Assembly: GCF_040183065.1 (NCBI RefSeq) | Contig: NC_091128.1 | Location: 175,204,668-175,268,667 of the forward strand | DNA: 64,000 nt | Source: Periplaneta americana | Lineage: Eukaryota > Arthropoda > Insecta > Blattodea > Blattidae | Reading direction: 5' to 3' | Shown here: one piece after another, positions 44,439-55,608 of the stretch | How the letters are laid out: every line of letters starts with the position of its first letter | Numbering within the stretch: the stretch's first letter is position 1 | Made by a program: the position numbers and the translations under genes | The notes under the pieces: generated by a model | What the model was told of the DNA's origin: nothing | Database searches by the model: none | Seen by the model: only the letters and a program-made list of their open reading frames with translations

Positions 44439-44960
44439 GCAGTTTCCCCTGCCAGCTGTCATTGCACCATCGCTCCACCCCGCGGCTGCGCGCGCCGTGG
44501 CGGCGCGGATCGATGGGCGTCGCGGTGCGCATGCGCGGCGCTCGGACGCCTGGCCGCTCAGTCGGGCCGCAGCGCCTCGTAGGCATGGACCCGTTGTCGT
44601 AGTAGCGGTCGCGGTGCCGTGGCCAGCATGCAGCACCACCCGTGGATCCTGCCCTGGGGCGTACCCCTCCAGAAGATGGTGGCAGTGCCCTTGCACCATC
44701 ACCCCGGTCTGCAGCCGCAGCCCCTTCATCCGCCCCCCGTGCACGTGCTGGGGCTGCCCCCCGCACCTCTCGCCGCTCTCCGCACCTTCGTCACCGCCTC
44801 CCAGGCGGCCTCCGTGGCGGCGGCGGCGGCCGCGTCGGCATCGGCGTCGACCCAGCGTCCTCGCAAGGTACGTGACACGTCGTCGGCGAACTGACGTGAT
44901 GTGTGTTATTTCTGGAGACACGTGCAGGTGTCGCCGCGACTGAGGAACGTGAGGCAGTGT
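44430..44960. promoter_or_regulatory. CpG island
   Basis: Abruptly GC- and CpG-rich (GCGCGCCGTGGCGGCGCGG type sequence) in an otherwise AT-rich window, with no TATA seen. Contains the candidate first coding exon at 44628. Likely a host gene promoter/first-exon region (inference). Confidence 0.65.
44628..44867 (+). CDS. candidate first coding exon of an unrecognised host gene
   Basis: ATG at 44628 (context CCAGCATGC) opens 80 codons that end exactly at a donor CGCAAG|GTACGTGA (GT at 44868-44869), phase 0. Upstream in-frame stop at 44580. The peptide starts MQHHPWILPWGVPLQKMVAV, is rich in His and Pro (HHHPGLQPQPLHPPP), then becomes an Ala/Ser low-complexity run (SVAAAAAASASAS) and TQRPRK. It looks like the N-terminus of a regulatory protein such as an RNA- or DNA-binding factor, but I do not recognise the gene. 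Overlapping long frames on the other strand are GC artefacts. Confidence 0.55.
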
Positions 44961-44977
44961 CACAGGTCGAAACTGAC

Positions 44978-45975
44978 CTGCATACGTAGCGTCTCAATAC
45001 GTGTCTTCTGGCAGACTATAGTCCCTAATCACAATATTAGCTTTCCTTCCAAAATCACGATCTCTAAAGTTCGAAGTTTTCAAATAAGACTAGATTCATA
45101 CATTTTTGAGGTTAGGTTTCCACGGGTGACATTTTAAGCAAAATAATTCTAAATCCCTGTGAATTCTCAATGAAAAGAATGCAATTTTTTTTCAAAAGTA
45201 ATTAAATCCAGAGCAAAAATGATCTACTTTCTTTCCATGAAACAATATATCCACAGAACCGCAACAGAAATTGTCCAAGAGGGGCCAAATTACATGAAAA
45301 ATAATGTAGGTATAAATTCCTATTTGATTTTTGCTGGTAGCGAAGGCAGCAGAAATTCGCGTTTCGTCTAAAAACAGATTTTTGGAAATAGTGAGTTTGG
45401 AAAGAAAGCTCACAATTATCGACCGAAATTCTTATTCTCCAAAAGATGGCCTTACGTATTGCTTTCTTTATTCAAAGATCCTGCATACGAAGCGTCTCAA
45501 TACGTGTCTTCTGGCAGACTATAGTCCCTAATCACAATATTAGCTTTCCTTCCAAAATCATGATCTCTAAAGTTCGAAGTTTTCAAATAAGACTAGATTC
45601 ATACATTTTTTGAGGTTAGGTTTCCACGGGTGACATTTTAAGCAAAATAATTCTAAATCCCTGTGAATTCTCAATGAAAAGAATGCAATTTTTTTTTTCC
45701 AAAATTAATTAAATCCAGAGCAAAAATGATCTACTTTCTTTCCATGAAACAATATATCCACAGAACCGCAACAGAAATTGTCCAAGAGGGTCCAAATTAC
45801 ATGAAAAATAATGTAGGTATAAATTCCTATTTGATTTTTGCTTGTAGCGATGGCAGCAGAAATTCGCGTTTCGTCTAAATAGTGAGCTTTGGAAAGAAAT
45901 CTCACAATTATCGACCGAAATTCTTATTCTCCAAAAGACGGCCTTACGTATTGTTTTCTTTATTCAAAGATCTTA
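44978..45975. repeat. tandem duplication, two ~500-bp units
   Basis: CCTGCATACG begins each unit, at 44978 and 45480 (period 502). The units match closely by eye; the second lacks about 16 bases around GTTTCGTCTAAA. Non-coding; it would lie in the intron following the CpG-island exon. Confidence 0.93.
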
Positions 45976-46109
45976 ATATTCTCACAATTGTTAAACAGCA
46001 CATATTTTATTGTCTTATACTTACTAAAATTAATTCACACAATTTGGACTTAGTCTCAATTCCATAGTTATCGAACCAGGAATAATCACCTTTAGTTCCT
46101 CCCCATGTT

Positions 46110-46365
46110 TTTTTTTTAAAGAGGGTTATTTTACGACGCTTTATCAACATCTGAGGTTATTTAGCGTCTGAATGAGATGAAGGTGATAATGCCGGTGAAA
46201 TGAATCCGGGATCCAGCACCGAAAGTTACCCAGCATTTGCTCATATTGTGTTGAGGGAAAACCCCGGAAAAAACCTCAACCAGGTAACTTGCCCCGACCG
46301 GGAATCGAACCCGGGCCACCTGATTTCGCGGCCAGACGCGCTAACCGTTACTCCACAGGCGTGGA
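46110..46365 (-). mobile_element. tRNA-derived SINE (family S1)
   Basis: Minus-strand copy with B-box GGGTTCGATTCCCGG and A/T tail at 46110-46119. Perfect 12-bp TSD CCTCCCCATGTT (46098-46109 and 46366-46377). Confidence 0.94.
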
Positions 46366-46422
46366 CCTCCCCATGTTAGACGAAGTGAAAGTATGAAGTC
46401 TTTTTTTTTATCATTGCAGTTT

Positions 46423-46560
46423 ATATGTTCAATAAACTACCAAATAATGTCCATATTATGACGCAAAGCAAATCTAAATCTGTTCTTGAAATATGGCTTC
46501 TTGCTAATCCGTTTTACAATATTAACGAGTTTGTATATTATCATGTAAATCTTGTTTATT
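46423..46560 (+). pseudogene. LINE C-terminal fragment (Jockey/CR1-like)
   Basis: Reads YMFNKLPNNVHIMTQSKSKS then ANPFYNINEFVYY, resembling the typical LINE C-terminus with LP...FK..L....FYS..EF. About 45 codons; origin uncertain. Confidence 0.5.
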
Positions 46561-46806
46561 AATTCTTGTCTTAGAACTTCACGCGTCTGAAGTTCTTGAC
46601 AAACGGATTAACTGAGATCACACGACGATGGATTATTTAGCTTTCTGTCAATTTCTGGTCAAAATTGAAATATTTAGTATTTATTTATATATTTATTGGT
46701 AATTGTGAAGATTCACTCCACCATTGATCTTCGATTTCTTTCTCAAAACCCCCAATTTTTACACCCTTTCTCAAAAGGAGATAGGCAAAAAAAAGTAGCG
46801 AGATGA

Positions 46807-46844
46807 CCTAACCTAACCTAACCTAACCTAATCTAACCTAACCT
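46807..46844 (-). repeat. interstitial (CCTAA)n, insect telomere-like
   Basis: About seven CCTAA units with one CTAAT variant; equals the insect TTAGG telomere repeat on the minus strand. It forms the inner end of the left arm of an inverted repeat whose other arm has only two units (TTTAGGTTAGG), so local expansion of element sequence is likelier than a telomere relic. Confidence 0.8.
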
Positions 46845-46899
46845 TCTACTTAGTCATCAATGCACCGAACTACTAAGGTAAGAGAGATGATATGTTTGT

Positions 46900-47432
46900 C
46901 AGATTGATGCAGATTGACGATTCTCTTGTTCTCCTTTTCCAAGTCCTTCACGCCTCTACACCTACCTACCTACACCTACCTGTCATCATATCATAATCTC
47001 TTCACACGCACGCAAAATAGCCGCATACTAGCCATACCAACACGTAAGACATCATCGTATTCATCATCATACACAATCTCGCTCTCGCGCTTGTGGAATA
47101 CCCTACCCAGTGACATCAGAGACTGTCGGAATTTAGTAGCGTTCAAAAGCAAGCTTATTAAGCATTTTCTTACTGCGTAGAGTAGGTTTAATTTTTACTT
47201 AATTAATAAAAAAAATGTTTTTCTCTTGTTAACTTTTATAATAAACTGTCTAGCTTTTATTAATCAGTTAATTTTTTAGTACTTTGATTTTTATTGTATT
47301 TGTAAATTTAATATTAATTGTAATTATAATTGTAATTGTATTCTTAATATTGTAGTTGTAACCCCCTGGTAGAGGGGAAGAGAAGACCTGATGGCCTTAT
47401 CTCTATCAGGTTAAATAAATAAATATATAAAT
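46900..47432 (+). mobile_element. CR1/L2-like LINE 3' end
   Basis: Coding to 47180: YLSSYHNLFTRTQNSRILAI, TSSYSSSYTISLSRLWNTLP, SDIRDCRN and stop; 3' UTR with the stem-loop (47366-47411) and tail TTAAATAAATAAATA. Same group as 33090-34213. Confidence 0.85.
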
Positions 47433-47571
47433 AAATAAAGAAATAAGTCAAAATTTAGGTTAGGTCATCTCACTACTTTTTTTCTAAGTTCTTTTGAAAA
47501 AGGGGTAAAAATTAGGGGTTTTCAGAAAATATCGAAAATTGATTGAGTCGATCTCCATAATTATTTATTTA

Positions 47572-47690
47572 TGTATCCATTTATTTATTTAACCTCGTAG
47601 AGATAAGGCATCAGGCCTTTTCTTCCCCTCTACCAAGAGATTACGACTACAATATTGATAATGCATTGAAAATTACAATTACTTACAATA
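47572..47690 (-). mobile_element. CR1/L2-like LINE 3' UTR fragment
   Basis: Minus-strand copy of the LINE tail: TATTTATTTAACCTCGTAGA then GGCATCAGGCC and CCCCTCTACCA. Only about 120 bases. 47691-48297 holds nothing else recognised. Confidence 0.8.
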
Positions 47691-48297
47691 TAGTAAAAAC
47701 GGACGTACTGAAATATTACTTGATTCGTAAAGACTGGACAATTTTTTGTAGAAATCAAGAACAAAGATAGAATTATTTAATGAAGTACAAATTAAATGTA
47801 CAGGATGAAATTACTGGAGATTGAGTTTTTTTATACTAGAATATGAAAACTATTTTCAATATAGTGATAATACTGAAAATATGAGACTAAATCACCATTC
47901 TGCACTAGTACTGTATTGTATAGAGAATTATTATTATATCGATTGTATTTTGCTGCATTATTTCTGTAAGAACAGGAAAAAAATCTGATTTCAAGGCTTC
48001 CCAAAAGATAGAAAAAGTGCTCTAAGCACATGTGGTTTGTAGACGTCTGTTCGGGAACAGAAGCCTGATTGGATAATCGCGCTGAGACACGGCCTAATGG
48101 ACGAAAATTAGGGTATAATAATCGTTCGTTTCGAACCACCTCGATGTCTCGAAGTGTTGTACAGGGCCTTGCCCATGAAAAAGTGGTCAAAATATTTTCT
48201 AACCTATAAATGCTTCTGTAATCAAACTTAATTTAACGTAGAAAATAAGCCTAATATTTGTGGTGGCATGTATTCATTAACTGCAAATTTATTTATA

Positions 48298-49052
48298 CAG
48301 AGAGATTCACGAGGATTTACCTTCACTTACGGAACTTATTTCCGAAGACATTCTGAGCAAAAAATGTCACACAAACTTTTGTCCTAATCTCAATATTTTC
48401 AGAGTTACACTGATTTGAAGTTGTTACTAAAACACCTCTTTTATTGAGTTTTGATGGTAAAAAATATTACAAATAGAGTGTGAACTATTCAGTAGTGTTA
48501 TTTCTTTAATTGGCTAGTGTTCTGAAGCTAAAAATGTGTTGTTAATTGCTTCGTACAGATTTTGTTTTTCAATTTTTAACTAAAAATTACATCCTTACGC
48601 ACTTATCTAAAAAATTGTTACAAATCATACGACTTTAGAAACTTGATTCTTTACAGTTTAATTATGTATTCTAATGTACAATCTTAAAGAATTTACAAGA
48701 GTGGCGTGATTTGTAACAATTGTTGTGTTAATTGCGTAAGAAAATGTAATTTTTTAGTCAAAAATCTAAAAAAAAAAAATTCTGTACGAAGCAACTATAT
48801 TCACAACAAATTTTTAGCTTCGGAATATTAGCTAATTAAAGAAATGATACTTCTGAATAATTCATTCTTTGTCTGTAATATTCTTTTACACTTAAAACTC
48901 GAACTCAAGAATAATGATATTTTACATAAAACTTCAAATTAATGTAATTCTGAAATTTTTGAGATTAGGACAAATTTTATATGACTTTTTTGCACAGACT
49001 GGCTTCGGAAATAAGCTCCGTAAGGGACGGTAAATCCTCGTGAATCACCCTG
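48298..49052. mobile_element. 755-bp foldback mariner-like MITE
   Basis: Left end CAGAGAGATTCACGAGGATT and right end inverted AATCCTCGTGAATCACCCTG, TA on both sides (48296-48297, 49053-49054). Nearly the whole element is two inverted arms of about 340 bp around a short centre (about 48640-48700), e.g. TTACAAATCATACGACTTT versus GCGTGATTTGTAACAATT. No coding. A half copy is at 63121-63582. Confidence 0.88.
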
Positions 49053-49257
49053 TATGTATATATGAGTATATGCACATGTGTAACCATAATGCGGAAAAAA
49101 AAATAGCTAAGTTTAATCACTTTCACTTTTGCTGAATAATTCTGTTCGAATTATTTTATACAGTATTTTAACAAAGTAGAATAGGAATGTAATGTTTGTC
49201 CATATTAATGTAGTTTATTGTAGGCCAATTTTTTAGTTTAAGAGAATAATAAAATAT

Positions 49258-49733
49258 GTCTACCGCGTGGAGTAATAGTCTACATGTCGGAATGTGAACT
49301 GCGGGCCCGGGTTCGAACCCAGGTTGGGACATATTACCTAGTTGAGGTTTCTAGGGATTTTCCTTCAAACTATTATCAAGTTATCACCAAGGTATCTGTC
49401 GTCTCTTCTTGCGTATTTATGTTCCAACCATAACCCAAATACTCGATCTCAGATCACCGGTACATTGAGTACACCTCATCATAACACTTCCCGATACTCT
49501 TCATCATTCGCCGTTTCAATTTCTCGTCGTTGGAACTCCCTACCTCATACCTTAAGGGGCTGTCAGACATTTACTAAAAACCCGGCTGTCAAACAGACCA
49601 CTTTGACTGTGAGCTTACCTAAAATAAAGTTTTTCTATTATATGATTTTTATTTTTAATATAGTGTATAAATTTTCTCTATTATTTTAACAATTACTTCG
49701 ATTCATATTGCTGTGTCGGTAATTTGTTATTGT

Positions 49734-49793
<60 letters not shown>

Positions 49794-50051
49794 TATTATT
49801 ATTATTAATTGTATATTGTTTCTGCATTTGTCATTTTTATACTGGTTGAATGGAAAAGAAGGTTTTTATGGCCTTAACTCTGCCAGTAGAAATAATTAAA
49901 TAAATAAATATATATAAGTAAATTAAGTAAATAAATAAATAAAAAAAACTCGGAGTAACTTTAGGCGCTGGACTGTGAACCCATTTCACTGACATTATCA
50001 CCTTCATTTCACTCAGACGCTAGAAAACATTCGTATTTGATAAAACGTCTT
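49258..50051 (+). mobile_element. diverged S1 SINE split by a LINE
   Basis: Head 49258-49371 (GCGTGGAGTAATAGTC, GGGTTCGAACCCAGG, TACCTAGTTGAGGTTT) and tail 49946-50051 (CTCGGAGTAACTTTAGGCGC, ACATTATCACCTTCATT) are the two halves of an S1 SINE. A CR1/L2-like LINE occupies the gap. Confidence 0.8.
49372..49945 (+). mobile_element. CR1/L2-like LINE 3' end
   Basis: Coding block YLSSLLAYLCSNHNPNTRSQ, SRYSSSFAVSISRRWNSLPH then a 3' UTR with an (AAT)n/(ATT)n tract (49733-49806) and the tail GGCCTTAACTCTGCCAGTAG, AATTAAATAAATAAATA. Relative of 18236-18485. Confidence 0.85.
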
Positions 50052-50341
50052 CTCTAATGAAAATTAAACTTGAATGTTGGGTAATATTTGTAATGTTATG
50101 TATTTATTAACTGCAAACTAATTTTCATAACCTTTAAATTTAGTTGTGACCACAATTTTATTTATTTATTTAATCTGGCGGAGTTAAGGCCATCAGGCCT
50201 TCTCTACCACACCACCAGAATAGAAATAGACATTTACAAGAAACAAATGTATAGAGAAGAAGCGAATAAGAAATAGAAGTAAAATTACAGATACAAATAC
50301 ATAAAGCACAAATGCAAAAATGATGAGAGAGAAAATATATA

Positions 50342-51927
50342 CAGTGATGGACAAAAGTATTCGGAAAAGTAATGATTAGTTTTTTAATTACTTGTAGGTG
50401 GGAACGTAATGAAGAGAAAAGAGAATGCTTGTGAAAATAAATAATTGTATTATCATATGGTATAAATGTATACAGAAAATAATCAATTCATCAACTCTTC
50501 AATAAAAAAAAAAAAAAAACATTGTACGATTCGGTTACAAGAAGCTTGGACAAAAGTATTCGAAATAGACACAAAATACAAATAAAACAAACTTTAGTAC
50601 TTATTTGCCCACCCTCTCCTGCGAATAACTTCTTTCAATCGTGCAGGCATGAAAGAAACTAATTTTTCAGTGATATTCTGCCCTATTTGATGCCATTCCT
50701 CTAGAAGTTTCTGTTTGATATGATTCTTGTTGGATATTCGATGTTTCCAGACTCGTTCCTCCAGTTCAGACCACAAGAGTTCGATTGGATTCAAGTCAGG
50801 GGATTGGGGTGGAGTGTGTAAAGTATACAATCCACAAACGAACAATTTCTGCGGTATGTTTTGGGTCATTATCTTGCTGAAAATAATAATCCCCTGAAAG
50901 ACCAAGTTTATCTGCACTCTTCTTAAAATTGTCCTAAAATATCTGCTTATACTTGAACTTTTCCATGGTTAAATTGTCAATAGATACTAGTTCTTCTACA
51001 CCAGTGGCCGGCATGCACTCCAACCTCCATGTTTAACTGTTGATAGAATATTCTTCTGGTCCAATTCTGTGTTCGGTTTTCTCCAGACCAAAAGTTGCCC
51101 ATCAGAATGAAATATATTAAATTTACTTTCATCTGGAAATATAACCTTGTTCCAGAACCCTAAATCTTTGCCGACAAATTCATTTGCGAACAGAAATCTC
51201 TTCTTTTTATTTACGTAGCTTATACAAGATTTCTCCTCGGCACCCTGGTATTGTACCCGGCCCATTGAAGAGTTCTGGTTACCGTTTTAGGATGAGTAAT
51301 TGTACCAAAATCGTCCTGTAAATTAGCTGCAATTTCAGATGCACTCACCTTTGGTTTTTCTTTACTGCCTTAATAACCTCTCTTTCTTCCATGTTGGTTA
51401 GTTCGTCGGTGACCTGTGCGCTCTCTATTTATTAATGTCTTCCGTTTTCTAACATTTTTTTATAATACTATACACTGTAGAACAGCTTCTGTTGACAGCC
51501 TTAGCAATTTCCACATTCGTCTTTTGTTGTTTGTGTAAATACATAATTTTTTTTCTTTCTTCAATAGTTGTCCCATTATACTAGTACGTGTTACAGTTTT
51601 GCGTATCAGAACACTGTGACTCGTTAGTCTATCGACTGCATCAAAAGATGAGGTTTGAAGCACTAGTGAGGGTATACACAGATGCTTGCCGTGTAGTTTG
51701 TCCCCACGACTGCAATATTCGAAAACTTCTGTCCTAGCATATTATGGTTCAAACTGTTGCCAATCTCATTATATTCAGTTCGACATCGATTTCTCCGTGT
51801 AAACACTAACAATAAGAAATTATGTTATGATACAAAGAAAAATTAATACAATTATAACATTTATTTCGTCAGAATATTGAATTTAATATCGATTAAGGGT
51901 TCATACGAATACTTCTGTCCATCACTG
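50342..51927 (-). mobile_element. near full-length dead Tc1-like transposon
   Basis: Ends CAGTGATGGACAAAAGTATT and, inverted, AATACTTCTGTCCATCACTG, with TA at 50340-50341 and 51928-51929. Length 1586 bp, the size of full-length Tc1-like elements. Contains a broken transposase on the minus strand. Confidence 0.93.
50594..51660 (-). pseudogene. Tc1-like transposase, frameshifted
   Basis: Minus strand, N to C: a helix-turn-helix region with frameshifts (about 51300-51660), then FWNKVIFPDESKFNIFHSDG with the first catalytic Asp, then QSPDLNPIELLWSELEERVW with the DLNPIE catalytic block, and ...EVIRRRGWANKY and stop. The central D-containing part (about 50920-51000) is out of frame. Family normally ~340 residues; here split into at least three frames. 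Confidence 0.9.
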
Positions 51928-52250
51928 TATATACTAGTAGGAAGATAAGATCACAAAAGTACTAATGCAGTTTATTGTTTACCTAATATATTAGTGATTA
52001 AGAAAAATGATTAACTATCTAGAAGTAAGTAGCGGACTGTGCAAATGTAAAGCGAAACAAAACAGTAACAATTTCGAAACATTTGCATTGAGTTAGTATA
52101 CTCAGTTTACTGCATTGCATTGTACACAGTAAGAAAATGTTTAATGAGTTTGTTTTTGAACACTTATATTCCGACAGTCTCTGATGTCACTGGGTAAGGT
52201 ATGCCACAAGCGCGATAGCGAGATTGTGTATGATGTTGGTGAATAATGTG

Positions 52251-53779
52251 AAAAAAAATTGAAATGTTACACCACTGACCTTTTTGTATTTAATTCTGTT
52301 CGAAGTCTTGTATACTTTCAGAAAATAATTTATTCAGTGAGGCAGAAGAAAAAACAGTTTTTAATTACATATTAATGCACTTTACTATAATCTTTCAGTT
52401 TTAGAGAACAATAAAATACAAGCATGTTGCATGTTTAAATATTCCATGTTTTATCACACCACTGATATACAAACTCATGGTTAAAACATTATATTTAACA
52501 CTAATTGTGCAGAACATGAACAATTATATACAACAAAGCATAATGACTGCTACAGAGAAACAAAGCTTTATTTGAACAATTAATTTGCCCAATTTGACAA
52601 AAAAATATCCCTCCACTAACGATGTACAAGTTCATAATTTAGTAAGTCGTGATAGTTGCCGCCGTGAAGTTTGATTGCCTCTTGCATTCTAGTATACGAT
52701 AGAGCAAAGAAAACGAAGTGAATGGTCAGAAAATGACATTTGGTTAATATTAGAAGACCTGTGGAGAAATTTAATGCAGAATGGAGAACAGTAAAAAGAA
52801 ATGTGTTCATGAACAAATGACGGAGGAATTATTCATGTATGGATAACAACAGAAGAACGCTGAAAGATGTTTCATTGGAATAAATCTTTAATTAAGCGAA
52901 TCCGTTTGCAGATTTTCAATTTGAGTCTTTGTTACGACTATATTGTTGAAGCTAGGGTTTATTATTCAATTTAAAAATGTTTTATTATAAATTGATAATA
53001 TAATAAATTATATATAACACCTCTAGCAAATTTTAATAAATAAATTCCCATTCAAACTGTAAGAAACAACAATAAAAAAAAAGACTATGAACAAACATCT
53101 ATATGGTAATTCAGCTGTTAACTAAACCGAACCACGCGTGACCTGGTGTATTCACATATTTTCGGGTAATCGCGATTAGAAGCTGTAATCTGTCACTAGT
53201 ATTAAGTTGATTTGCGTTGCCAACCGTTGGTAGTTTTCCATTAGACGCTTGACATGTGAGGTTCAAGTGGCGAAATATCGATTAATTGTTTAGTTCCTTT
53301 TTAGAGCCATTTACTTATCACTGCATGGATTGAACTTGTGTTTCGCCTTATGAAACATATTTTCGTTCGAGACTTTGGCACCTGCATGTCATATACTGCT
53401 GGAAAATTACTCAGAATCTAGGTGAAACTTAACGACTCTGACGTTGCGGAAGTACTTACAGGTGTTATTATTAGGGTCATGTCACCTGACATGTGAAGGG
53501 TTTCTTCTTACCCTTACGGTGTTGTTACGCAGAACGTTTAAGCGGAACCTTCTACAAATAAAAATGTCTTGTAATACGATGACATCACTCACGGTACCAT
53601 GGAAACAGAAGTGTAGTGGGTTTAATACGTGGTCCGTTTCCCTTTCTTCTCTATGTAATGTGCCCCTTTCCCCAATTTTCCTTGCAAAGACGCGTTTTCG
53701 CGTACATTTTAAATGTTTTCCATTGATACATTCTAATCTTTTCCATACAATAAACATGGAAATGGGTATATGGATTATA
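52251..53779. other. unassigned AT-rich DNA
   Basis: No protein motif, splice-flanked exon or repeat boundary recognised, though short open frames occur on both strands around 53444-53860. Confidence 0.4.
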
Positions 53780-54786
53780 CGGGGGCATCATTTTATTTTT
53801 ACTTCAATTTTTATTGTACCTGAGTTTTTTAATGTTCTTCACTCCCACCCCCTCTACTAGTAAACTCCCAACCGTCCTCCACACAGAACCAAGGCCGCGT
53901 ATGCAGTCAAAGTCAGTAAGCAGTACAGTTAGTGAGTATAACACGTTTAGTACGTTCAAGAAATATGTTCGCGCCTCTCAGTGGCGAAAGCGCTTTCAAT
54001 ATTGAATCATATTTTGCACAGGTACTGTCGTCCGTTTGCCTACGTCGCATCCCGGTATCCCCCCACCCGCTTCTGCTCGCCCCTCTGTAAAGGCTAGTGG
54101 ATGGGCAGTCTTAGCTCTTTTCTGAAAACATTAATTTCTGTTAGGAATTGGAATTATTATAAAACTGTTTAAAATAACTTAAATAAAAGGGCCTCGTTAA
54201 GTAATTAACTGTCACGTGATTTCTCCCCTTTCTACGATCCTGCGACATAATCACTTGGACGGACAGTAGATAGTATGTCTGAGTAATTTTATCTTTTCGG
54301 ATCGGGCAGAAGTGAAGATTGAATTTACAGTACGTAAAGTACTCTTTTATAGAGCAGATACAGAATTATTTCAACACTAGCCGTACCCGTGCGCTCCGCT
54401 GCACCCGTTAGAAATAAATATAAAGTAATTACATAATTAAAATGGGATATTTGATCCAGGGAATATTCGTGTTTGATAGAAGGATAAATCGTTTAATATG
54501 TTACTTAATTTAAATTATATTTAAATAATTAAAATGGAATCATTTTGGTCCACAGAGCACTCATTTGGTGCAATGACAATTCCTTTAACATGTTTCTTAA
54601 TTTTTATTACATGCATCCATAGTTCAATGAACATTGACATCATTTAGATTTAATATGTATATTTTATTTTACTTGTTATAGGTTTCCATTGAATTATGGT
54701 AATAACTTAATTTTAACTCTTGTTTTCTACGTATTCAGTAAATGGCGTTTGGCCCACTATGGTTCTGAACCCTTCAAATAACTTAA

Positions 54787-54906
54787 ATTATATTATATTA
54801 TATTATATTATATTATATTATATTATATTATATTATATTATATTATATTATATTATATTATATTATATTATATTATATTATATTATATTATATTATATTA
54901 TATTAT
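54787..54906. repeat. (ATTAT)n pentanucleotide microsatellite
   Basis: About 24 near-perfect TATTA units. Confidence 0.97.
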
Positions 54907-55132
54907 ATAAAAAGTGTGTTGATAACGGATGTACCCCGATAAGTAAGTTTTCAATTTGTTATGGGGGCTCTTGAATCTCAGGAGGAACAAATTTTATTTT
55001 GCAACAGGGCAACATAATCTGCTTGGCTCATTACCCAAATTTTTTGCATTGCATTTAATGCATATGTATTTTATGTATTTTAGCTCGATTCATTTGAGCA
55101 TAGTTAAAATTTGGAGTATAAAATAATGAAAT

Positions 55133-55608
55133 AAAAGAAAAAATAGAAAAATTTAATTACATAAATGGAACAATAAGAAGAACTCTGAAATCAAAAGCTA
55201 GAAAAGATACATTGTTAAAATTTTATAAGGTGATGTCAGTGCCCAGTTTACTATATGGAAGCGAAACATGGGTTATGAAAAAGAGAGATGCCTCTAGATT
55301 ACAAACAAATGAGATGAAATTTTTGAGAAGCGTAGCAGGTTACAGGAAAATAGAACATAAAAGAAACGAAGAAATAAGAGAAGAACTTGAGATATATGAA
55401 TTAAACAACAAAATAGAAGAATATAGAAATACATGGATGTCTCACATTTCAAGGATGCAGGAGGACAGGATACCATATAAGTTTTGGAAATATAAACCTC
55501 GGGGAAGAAGAGATATTGGAAGACCAGCGAAAAGATGGATGGACCAATTTCAGTAGCTGCTACAGGAATCAATTTCCTAATGCATGAAGGATGATGATGA
55601 TGATGATG
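55133..55608 (+). mobile_element. 5'-truncated RTE-like LINE (family L2, GAT tail)
   Basis: Open frame with TLLKFYKVMSVPSLLYGSET, then MKFLRSVAGYRKIEHKRNEE and PRGRRDIGRPAKRWMDQF, stop, and a (GAT)n tail. Perfect 12-bp TSD AAATAATGAAAT (55121-55132 and 55609-55620). Protein resembles family L1 but is clearly a different family. Confidence 0.93.

Larger units (their letters stand above)
46710..47565. mobile_element. inverted-repeat element carrying a LINE
   Basis: 46710-46818 is matched inverted by 47450-47565: for example CCCCCAATTTTTACACCCTT versus AAGGGGTAAAAATTAGGGG-type sequence, and GTAGCGAGATGACCTAACCT versus AGGTTAGGTCATCTCACTAC. Between the arms lies a CR1/L2-like LINE 3' end. Arms diverged, no TSD found. 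Confidence 0.7.
50155..52250 (-). mobile_element. CR1/L2-like LINE 3' end interrupted by a Tc1 element
   Basis: 50158-50335 carries the LINE tail (TTTATTTATTTAATCTGGCG, GGCCATCAGGCC) and 52135-52250 the C-terminal coding block on the minus strand (TTCCGACAGTCTCTGATGTC corresponds to SDIRDCR; CACAAGCGCGATAGCGAGAT to SLSRLW). Both are minus strand and in the right order for a single copy split by the Tc1 element 50342-51927. Confidence 0.65.

Noticed and set aside
44352-44963. Arg-rich 203-codon minus-strand frame over the CpG island
   Set aside because: High GC suppresses stop codons; composition is that of a GC artefact and it spans satellite sequence.
46807-46844. Telomere end or chromosome fusion point
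   Set aside because: Only about seven units and part of an inverted-repeat arm shared with 47452-47470.
54720-54974. Tyr/Ile repeat protein
   Set aside because: Translation of an (ATTAT)n microsatellite.
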